Part shown: positions 54,446 to 64,000 of the stretch, piece after piece
Numbering within the stretch: position 1 is the first letter of the stretch
How the letters are laid out: every line of letters starts with the position of its first letter
Assembly: GCA_026545765.1 (NCBI GenBank)
Contig: JAIFAC010000016.1
Location: 351,958-415,957 of the forward strand
DNA from: Plantago major
Lineage: Eukaryota; Streptophyta; Magnoliopsida; Lamiales; Plantaginaceae
Direction of reading: 5' to 3'
Length of the DNA: 64,000 nucleotides
Program-made: the position numbers and the translations under genes
Notes under the pieces: generated by a model
What the model saw: only the letters and a program-made list of their open reading frames with translations
Database searches by the model: none
Told to the model about the DNA's origin: nothing

Positions 54446-57400
54446 ATCACCTTACCTACCCGTGCTAGACGATACGAATGCCTTTAATTCCAAAAAGAAC
54501 ATTAGGTTTAAATCTTACTTGTCTTTACAATGTTAATGCATGCCTCAAATCTCAAATAGAGAAGAACTATAGCTGCATGAATTGAAAGATAAGGGGTATA
54601 CTCTAAATAGCATTGGTTTATATACCCAGCATTTGGTTGTATTGGTTTCTGTGTTTGGCTAGGAAATTACTAGGAAAAAAAAGGTTTAATTACCCAATTC
54701 CGTAAAGGAGAGTACAACATCATCACAAATTACCCGGATATTAATCAGTACTAATTCATAAGTATTTAAGACATTATTAATCAATTACTTTGTAACAGTC
54801 TTAATGTGTAGGACAAGAAAGATGGAGAAGGTATACGTATAGTCATCCAGGGAATTTAGTTAGCTATTAAAGAAGATCAACAACAACCAACATAACAGAA
54901 ACCGTAATTAAGACACCAACTTAGTTAAGCAGGGTTTCTCTAAAAAAGTTTCAATACAAATTACTCGATGAATTTATTCGATCTCAAGGCACGTGTCACC
55001 AAGATTTCCTATGGTTAGCGACAAACTACCCGAAAAATCCCAAAGAATAATCAATAATTTTAGAATTTATAAGTGTGTAAGACCCACATTCCTCTTTCTA
55101 CGAAAGTAGATATGTGAAGATCATTAACTGATATTTTTTAAACCAACGTGTTTCCACTTTCCATTACATTAATATAAATAAGTCTTTCTTTGTATAATCC
55201 TTTTCCTCTTTTTCTTTAATAATGAAGTATGCTTTGTGTAATGGTCCTTACTAATGTTAACAACTAGTAGCTGGCTTGGGAGAAGTAGAGATGCCGATTT
55301 CTTTCAACTCGGATTTATAAAAAATTTATAGTATTTAGTAATTGCTTTATGACGAGTAGATCTCCTACTTGATTTGGAACAGGAACTTTATTATTAGTTT
55401 TTTTTAGCCGGCAGTACCCCAGAATACTCTCTTACTTAGTAGGCCAAACCCAATTAAATTAAAAGTCTAGTTTTTCGTGCATGGGAATTAAAGTAGAATA
55501 AAATACACGTGTTCAAAAACGCTTGAATAATAAACAAAGAACACGAGGTTAAAATTTACGGATTGGATAGAATGAAAATATTGGAAAGCGGTGGAAGAAG
55601 TCGATTCTCTTATAAATTGTGGACGAATTACTGTGTATTTTCGTTTATAATGAACTTTAAAGAAATGTGGCTAGTGTAATGAGAATGAGGGTCTTGCCGG
55701 TTTTCTTATAAACAAGAATATGTCTTATATTATAACTATTTCTTCTCTTGGCAATGCTTCTTAATATTTAATAAAAAACGTGCTCTCACGCCCTACCTAA
55801 AGAGAAACAACTTTTCTAGACAACACGAAAGTTTTCCGAGTACTTCCTTCTTTTCTTTTCATAATAAAATCTTATGCTTTATTTACAGTTTTTTGTGTGA
55901 AAATAAGTAAATTTCTTTTATCAGTGACCCAGACTCTGCTCTATCTTTTCCTAGAAATCATTCTCAAATTATAGCATTTCTATACATTACATGACAAGTC
56001 CACAGAATTCTATACTATTCCCCGACGAAAGGTATATCTATTTCTCACCCAAGCCGCGAGTATATTATATACATACAACTCGAAAAAATATAGAAGTGAT
56101 CCCAATCAATTTCGGAGCGAAAGGGTAGATGGTATAGATACAAAATAGTATAGGCACATGGAATTATAGTATGAATTAAGTGTAGAACAAAATAGAAAAG
56201 TATCTATGGATAGGTGTAATTGAAAGCTAATGAAATCGACTTATATGCATATTTTCTCAGTATTTTGCTAGGATGGATTCTTCTAGATATATATGTCTTA
56301 ATAAATTCTTAACGAAAACCGAAATAGTGGTGGAAATTTTTGTGCGTGTTGGTTACTACACCTTGATTGAAATGATGATTGTTCTTCTTATATCTTACAA
56401 CAATTTTATAGAATTGGGGTATACATACCGGTAAATAGCTAACTAAACGACTTAGGTAGGAATTCAGAGAGATAATCCTTTATTTTTTATAAACTTATAC
56501 ATTCAGAATCCAATAGATCTATCCAATGTTTGACAGGATTTATGCCTCGTCTTTCCTTTTGCTTACAAGTGTACCTATACTGTATTTGTAATCTGACTGA
56601 GTGAATAGGGACTTAAAAAAAAGGATGCAAACTTCCGAGAATTTCTGATAAGACAATGCCCTTCGGATATGCAGTAACAATAAGGGTTCCAGGTACTCCT
56701 CTAGCTTTGACATAAGATCTATTCTTCTTCGTAAATTCCTCTTAGGCATTCCCTTTATTTTTCAGCTGCGTAAATTGAGTAAATTGAAAGTGCTGCTGCT
56801 GCAATAGGGCAGGTAGGATATTGCGCTAGTAGTTTTGGGTTATACACTGTTTGTTGGTAATGGATTCTAAGGACATTTCCCTCCTACATTTATTTTGATA
56901 ATCTTCTTTTCTATGACCTTTATACAGCCAGGACTTCGGTACTTATCATATAAATCCTGCTCAATTATAAATTATAAATACTTCAAAAAAAAAATACCAT
57001 GAGTCGTATTTCCGCTAAACAATAAGCAAAGAAAAGAACCAAACTACGCCTGTCAATAATTGTAGTGGGTAGATATTCCACGTCACATGACTAGGAAGTG
57101 GCGCAACTTTAGGCACAAGGTAGACCTATTCTCGGGAAATAAATAAAGTAAGTAGTAAAAAGTAAAGGATTTCATTACAAGGCACCACGGGCGAAGTAAA
57201 TAAAGCCTTTGTTTGTTAAATGCATTTTAGAGAATTTCCAAAAAAACCTAAATGTTCCAAATGTATGTGTTATTAAAGTACTTTCACTTGGAAGGATACT
57301 GCTAATTAAATCTAAATCTAGGGAAAAAAGGATATCATGTTTTGGATTTACTAGAGTTTTATCTTCAATTCATAATAGACTGTGTATACTTGGCAAGAGG

Positions 57401-60400
57401 ATAGTATAAAGTAAGAGTGAGATGGTGGTTCTTTTCTTTTCGTGCTTTATATTAAATTTATACTAGAGAGTACTTTATGAAATATTATACAATCTAGACA
57501 AAGCAAACTTCTTTTCGTGTTCTATTTCAATTACCTAATAATTATATATACAAGTTATATAGCTTTCCTTCTTTAAGTTGAGTAGTACCATAATGGTCTT
57601 TCTTTGTCCTGGATGGAGCGTTTTCCCTATAGAATTTATTCCCTTCTTCTTTTTCATTCCAAAAAAAAAGTATCTTTCTTACAACAAACAATATGGTATT
57701 TCAAGTCTCTATCTAATTAAATCTATGATGCCCTATACCACTTAGCTTATATACCATACATATCCCACTATTCCTTAATTTTCTATTATTATAGGTTTAA
57801 ATATAGGTAAATAACTCACTCAAAGTACTATATCTAGGTACAAAAAAAAAGGTATACTCTATTTACTACAACAACTACAAAGACAAGTTAGAAGGCAACC
57901 TATAAAAGTAGGGTATATTCTATAAGTCAACAAAGCCATATTATTTCATATTATTTAAAGGTTGTTAAATACCTGGCAGAGATATTATTTGTAAAGAGAC
58001 TTCCCTTCATTCCTTAAGTAAAGAACTACTAGAAGATATTTCCATAATTACATTGGTCTACATGCATTAAACATTTAGTAAGACTGCAAAAGTATATCAA
58101 TTACTTCCTTATGAGAATAGAACTATAGAATGAAATAATATTCAAAGAACTCCTTTAACTTAGCCTTGTTGTATACATAACACTCACCAAAAACCCAGGA
58201 CATGTTCTAATCATTTTGACTTAATATGATGTGCACTTTTATGTTTTATTATATACTCTATACTTAGTACTAGCTATATAGACTCTCTTAAAAGACTTTT
58301 GTTAGGAACTACTTTAAAGAGGAATATTATGGTAGAAAGATGGATTACTCACTCTCTTAGAAGAAATTACTTTGAGGTATATGCCAAAACATAGTTCTAA
58401 TTTGTCTTATATGCTTAATTCTTAAAAAATGATAAAAGAATAATGAGATCTTAACAAGGGTGTTTTGGTTGTATTAGTATATATTAAAAGAAGAGTAATT
58501 ACTAGAAGGGATTTACTTAGAAGGCATATTACCCAATTCACCTATATTTATTTTAGAAAGCATAACTCCTATTTTTTAGATCTATCTATAAGTGCCTACA
58601 TGTACATTTTACCCTATACTATATATATATATATTATCTCTTTGAATTCTCTATATACTTGTATAACCTTTTTATGTATTATATTAACACAGCTTGCTTA
58701 GATAGAGGAGTCTTTTAACTCTTACTTATGTTTCATCATAATACCTTTAATTTGTTAGTAGTGTTTTTGTCAAGTACCATATAAAGTTTCACTGTAGGCG
58801 TGTAATTTAATCTCTAACTTTGCGAACAACTAAATTCTATTGTTTTGCTGCTTTATAGAACAAGGATGGCTTTCTATTATAAATAAATACGTGTTGCATT
58901 AATTATGAAGAGAATATATTTTAACTAGGTGAACTTTATATTAAGTGATACATATAAATAATATAAGCAAGAAGGATAAGTAACTCTGCATGCAATGCTC
59001 TATAATCAAATAGAATATGGCGTAGTATAATTATCAAAGTATATAGTGTAAAGTATCTTTTAGAATTTCTTAATGAATAGAGTTTGCTTTTTATGGGAAA
59101 GTACTCCCTTAAATTGGTTTATGTTGCATGCCTAAGTATGACGCTAATAACATAACACCTTTTTTGTGAATTCCTTTGTATTTATTGTAGTATAGTAAAT
59201 AACTAGAAAGAACTTCTCTATATATACTTTTTTTTGTCTTGGTTTATAACATAGTTTTCACAGCATAACAAATATACTTCATTTATTTAGGAATTTAATA
59301 TATGATTGAGGTAGCACAGAATACTTGTCTTACTTAGTCTTTAAATACCTTGAACTATTTCCTATACCACCCAATTCTACTTAGTTGTCTTACCTCGGTA
59401 CTTCTCATATTAGAACATGCACTATATTATTTCTCCCTTAACTTCCCTTCGTTCGTGTTTATGATGTATTGTCTCTACCAAAATTAGATGATAAAACCAA
59501 TAAAATGTGTTAGGTGTGATCTTTCCTATAAATAATTAGACACATGCATGGGTGAACTCCTCTTTTTTTTTTTTCATTTAAGTTAGATGTAGTACTAAAC
59601 AAATATGTATGAGGTTTCTATTGAAATTACTCTCTCTATTTTTCATGAGCTTTCTTATTCTATAAATATTATTAAACAAGGCATAACGCATCTATAACTA
59701 TAATCTATTTTAAGAACTAATTAACTAAGAGTAGATTTATGATAAAGTAAGGAAAGTATCTAACTCAAAGCTATTTGTATATGAAACTTACATAATTGTT
59801 TGTACATGATAATATAAACTTTATAAATTATAGTATGTGTACTTTATAGTAATAATGACTAGTAAATGACTCCCATCCGAAATGTTAGAACGTGTTAAGT
59901 AAAAGAAAGATAAAATCGGTATACTTCTTCATGGTACTAAACTATAGATTCCTATATTCTAAATTCCTAAAAAAGAGAAATGTATAAGTAGTCCTTGTTC
60001 TTCCTTATTATATTATAAGCATTTACCTTATAAGTCCTTAAGTTATTTTATAGTTATTTTATCATAAATCATATACCTTACCTTCTTTACTCCATTCCTT
60101 TAGTAGTGATCAAACAGTTAAATAAAACAAATTCTTAAGTTATAGTCTAGTATTATAGATGAAGCTTATAACAATGATGACAACTACATGCATAAAAACT
60201 TTTCTTGGACGAGTGTATTCTAAAAGGGAAGTATCTTTTCTTGATGAAGGAGTTCATTCTTCATAGTTATCTTCTATTTCATAGAGTACGTAGGGGTATA
60301 TATAATGTACTCTAATAAAATTTCTTAGTCCAGGTATAATTCTATAAGTAAAATACATTTGAAAGGTATAGTGCACTTATAAACTCTTTATCTTTTAGGA

Positions 60401-62450
60401 CTAATTCAAATAGCTTCTATAATATTTATTATAGAAGTATTGCTTTTTTTGGTGCGTTGTCTCTTAAATATTTCTTGTTAACTCCCATACTTTCTCTTTT
60501 CCATAGAGGACTTACATTTTGTATATTTAATACTTAAGAAGTAATCCTATATCTGGCAATATAGAATCCTATGTGCAAAAAAAAAGTGGGGTAGTAAATA
60601 GAAGTGTGCATATCTTGTTCGTAGCTGCCTTATAATATAATTATATATACATCTACATTTGTCAGTAATTGTTATGTCTTTTGAGTTAAGAATCTGTGTT
60701 GTCATCTGCGTAATAAACTATAACTTTAATCTGCGCGTTACCTTTTTTTTGATAGAGAGTTAGAGTTGATAGAGGATTTAGTCATGAGACAGGAGTATAG
60801 GCCTTTATTATATAATAGAAATCCAACAACACCAAGATAAGAGTATAACATGGGCAAGTTTAAGAAAAGTAGATCTATAAGTCTATAAGAGCAAATAGAT
60901 TAGTTTAGTTTCCATAAAGAACTGGTAGAGAAAACACCAAGTATTTATATAAGTTTAAATAGGTACCTCCTCAAGAATATAGAATGATTTAGTAAGTAAA
61001 AAAGTAATTAAAGTGAAATTATACTGCCTAAATTAAATTAAGAGAGGTGTCACTGTACTGGATTTCAAAGATCTTACTACATGCTACGTACAGCTTAAGT
61101 ATAATTTAGAACATAATTGACTTTTTTTATATAAGATTATATAAAGCAGTACTTCCACTTTTGGTTAATTTCTTACTAATTGGTATACTCTCTCCATGAA
61201 TTTAATATTCCTTCTCTTTTCTTCCCCTTCAACTATTGTTTTGTATACTACCTAGTGTGTTCATCCTTCTACTTGCTTTATCTTAGAGGGTATAGTCTTT
61301 TTTATCTTACTTACATACAATACTTGGTTGTGCATCCTATAATGTATACGTATAGATATAAATGAAACACAACAAACTAAGCTTTAACCCGTTAGAGAAT
61401 TTTAGTTTTTCCCTTACAAACACTTACTTTGTATGAATACACCTTTGATTCCTTACTAAATCCTTAATAAATTACTTTTTCCATCACAAACAAGAGAATA
61501 TAATAGGAAATGCTATACCTTAACTTGGATTAATATAAATTGTAATATATTCACTTGTTGTACCTATGACTTAATAATTGGTTGTTTACATTTGCTATAT
61601 ACTTCTATTTCTTTTACTAAATAGTTTTATCCGGTACATAAGATTTTGTATTACATAGATGAGAATGTTCTTTATCACCTAAGATGCTTTCTTCCTAATA
61701 ATCTATTATCCTCCTTATTTGTTTCCTTATAATCCCTTACTAACTATGTTCTATAATTGTGTAGTACTCCTTGATGTTATCCCTCTTACCTTAATTAGTC
61801 TTCATTGTTTATAAAGAGCCAAGCTAGATTTTGTGAGTAGATATAGGGTGTTCTTTATTCTTTACTAGAATAAATTTCTATAAGAGATATATACTATAAT
61901 TTCATGTTTACTTTCATAGGAATTATATACTAGCATAAGGTACTTACTTCCTATCTTCTCTAACCACAACATCAAGTACACCTCATAAAATAATTTCAAG
62001 TTAAGCATGTGTCTTCTTTTCTTCTAACCCATTCTATACTAGAGCACCAACTCCACCTTAAGGTCAACGCATATAAATAAAGTAGAACTAGGGGAGGATA
62101 ATAAGTTGTCTCTAAGATATAATATAATAAGTGTAATAATAATAAGTGTATAGGAATAAGATAGGTATTTGTATTATGTAATATAGTGAGTAAAGTAAGA
62201 ATAGTAATAGTTATAGTATAACTTGTATAATAAATGAAAAGAACTATTAAGTAAAAAAAAATCCTAATAACTTGATATTATTTTGACATCAACATCAACT
62301 TGCCTCTAGGATTTCTATTCAGCTTGATTTCTTATAAAACATATGAAGCCCCCTTTAAAATTTAGAAAGGCAATACAAAGAGAGATCTTTCTTCGTGGTT
62401 GGAAAAGTTATATAGTTAAAGTAACCTAAGTCTATTGTTCCAGGCGTTTT

Positions 62451-62490
62451 GTTAATTACCTTGTCAATATGTTAATTACCTTGTCAATAG
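62451..62490. repeat. Two copies of a 20 bp unit
   Basis: GTTAATTACCTTGTCAATA is present twice head to tail, differing only at the final base of the unit (T or G). Confidence 0.95.
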
Positions 62491-63194
62491 AAAGTTGTAA
62501 TCTTGAGTTATAATCTGATTCTTGTTGCCGAGAGACTTTGACTTACTTGCCCAGTTATAGGTATAGGTATACATTTTTACAATTCGATATTTAATTTAGA
62601 CCTGCTTTAGTTTATATTTCACGTTAGACTCAACATTACTGTTTGTTCAACGCTCTGACATTCTGTATTTTATAGAAAAGCGATAACTCTAAAAGATATC
62701 TTTAATTTAGTAGAATGCTCTCGTTGTTCTGTGACAAAACCGGGTGCTCTAGAAAAGAATCTACTCATATCTCTGATACTGCGAGTTTTACTACATACTA
62801 AGGATAATGGGAATTGCTTCCTGTTTATTCTCGGGCATTTTATAGTACACTAAATATAGTATACAAAAAAGATTGTGATGGTTAGATTTATCCTCTTTAC
62901 ATAAGTAGTTATATAGACACGATTTGCCTAAGCTTACGAGTTTTGAATCTTTTGATTTTTAAACACTTAACCCCCCTAAAATTCCGGGGAAATCCTAAGG
63001 AAAAAAAAAGGGTTACTTTATCCTATTATAATTCGTTGTAGGCGGAGGAATAAGCATCCAAACTCTTTATTTGGGAATCTTGACACAGTTTCTCTTTACT
63101 CTTCACAAGACTTCTTTATTAGAGTTTTTCTTTTTTTTTGTATTTGTAATGTATGATTGTAAAAGCTAACTAAGAACGAAAACATCCGTATTTT

Positions 63195-63232
63195 ATTTAT
63201 ATGATTATATGAGATTTATATGATTATATGAG
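63195..63232. repeat. Two perfect copies of a 19 bp unit
   Basis: ATTTATATGATTATATGAG is present twice head to tail without a mismatch. Confidence 0.95.
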
Positions 63233-64000
63233 AAAAAAAGTAAACAAGACAAGAATATGTCGAAGGAAAGACCTAGGAATATTTATAAGAAAGAATTATT
63301 TATACTAATAAACAACAACAAGTAGAAAGGATACCAAAAATATATATCTATTTATAACTTTCATTAACCTTAACTTCCCTCTCATTCTTCCATCTTTTGC
63401 CGCTGATCTTGTCGGATTAGAAATAATAAGATTTAATTAAAGATTTAGGTAAAGAATATTTATGCTATGCCTCAAAAAAGAAAGTTACGTTGGTTGATAG
63501 TATGCCTTAGTGACTAGAGTAAACGTGATGTCCTGTCCGTGAAAAAATGATGTATGTAACCTTAATTCTTTCCTTTCGGTTAGTTCTTCTGCACTAACGG
63601 CCTTAAAATAGAAACGCTCCTTGTAATGTCTATTTCTAGTTTTCTGTATTAACAAACCCAAAATAAAGAAAAATAAAGAGTGGACTCTTTCTCTGTCTAA
63701 CCCTTACTACTTACCTAATTAAAATAATAAATATTCTAGTCTTTATTACTTTATCCAGTTGCCTGTTTGGTCAATATTTGCCATTTCCTCTCCTTGCTTG
63801 TTGTTTACGATCATAGAGTTCACGCACAGCCGATCATAGTTTTTTATTAGATGTTTGGTTTCGTAAAAGGGCAGATTGCTTATCGTACATAATAAAGCAT
63901 AATTAGCTGGTTTTGGACACATAAATAATAACACAATACAAGTAAAGGGAAATTCTTGCGTGCAAGGAATAGCTTAATGCGTGATGAATAAAATAGATAT

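Larger units (their letters stand above)
52401..64000. other. Stretch without a recognisable gene to the window end
   Basis: 52.4-57.4 kb has moderate CpG and homopolymer runs, 57.4-62.2 kb is TpA-rich and CpG-poor, and 62.25-64 kb is mixed again. The longest frame is 78 codons. It carries the three-copy 16 bp repeat at 53139, the two-copy repeats at 62451 and 63195, and a hairpin at 54409-54445. Confidence 0.5.

Noticed and set aside
1..64000. Fungal RIP-mutated or centromeric DNA (TpA-rich, gene-free)
   Set aside because: Composition alone suggested it, but atp4 of the plant type and the nad1 group II intron point to streptophyte mitochondrial DNA.

Overview
The window is about 30% G+C and nearly gene-free. 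The only recognisable genes sit in a 1.7 kb island at roughly 14.1-15.84 kb. That island, read on the minus strand, carries mitochondrial atp4 (ATP synthase Fo subunit b, the old orf25/ymf39), then the 3' end of a group II intron with complete domains V and VI, then the last exon of nad1. Subunit b of the land-plant atp4 type, plus a group II intron at the position known in plants as nad1i728, points to a streptophyte (land plant or charophyte alga) mitochondrial genome, or a large nuclear insertion of one. One exon and one small gene in 64 kb at this G+C implies either a very expanded, AT-rich mitochondrial genome or nuclear-embedded mtDNA. I cannot decide the species.

Both genes are broken at the DNA level by small indels. 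atp4 starts at a good ATG (15526) but needs one base added after about codon 21 to join the conserved part. The nad1 exon has one extra base near its start and two missing bases in the middle. The exon's 267 nt agrees with the family length once these are counted. Two repeat loci 15 kb apart also differ from each other mainly by indels rather than substitutions. This may be long-read assembly error, an indel-prone mutation regime, nuclear copies, or correction at the RNA level; the window alone cannot tell.

Layout: 1-4.0 kb AT-rich filler; 4.86-5.39 kb an unrecognised 163-codon ORF; 10.49-10.91 kb five degenerate copies of an ~90 bp tandem repeat; 14.1-15.84 kb the atp4/nad1 island; 26.05-27.14 kb twelve more copies of the ~90 bp repeat, followed by a G+C-richer tail to 27.56 kb; from there to 64 kb no gene that I can recognise. 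The filler alternates between very TpA-rich, CpG-poor blocks (about 1-4, 20.9-24, 27.6-29.5, 40.6-44.1, 45.6-52.4 and 57.4-62.2 kb) and blocks with more CpG and more A or T runs. Many perfect two- or three-copy tandem duplications of 10-25 bp are scattered through both. I found no tRNA, rRNA, CRISPR array or recognisable transposase or reverse transcriptase.
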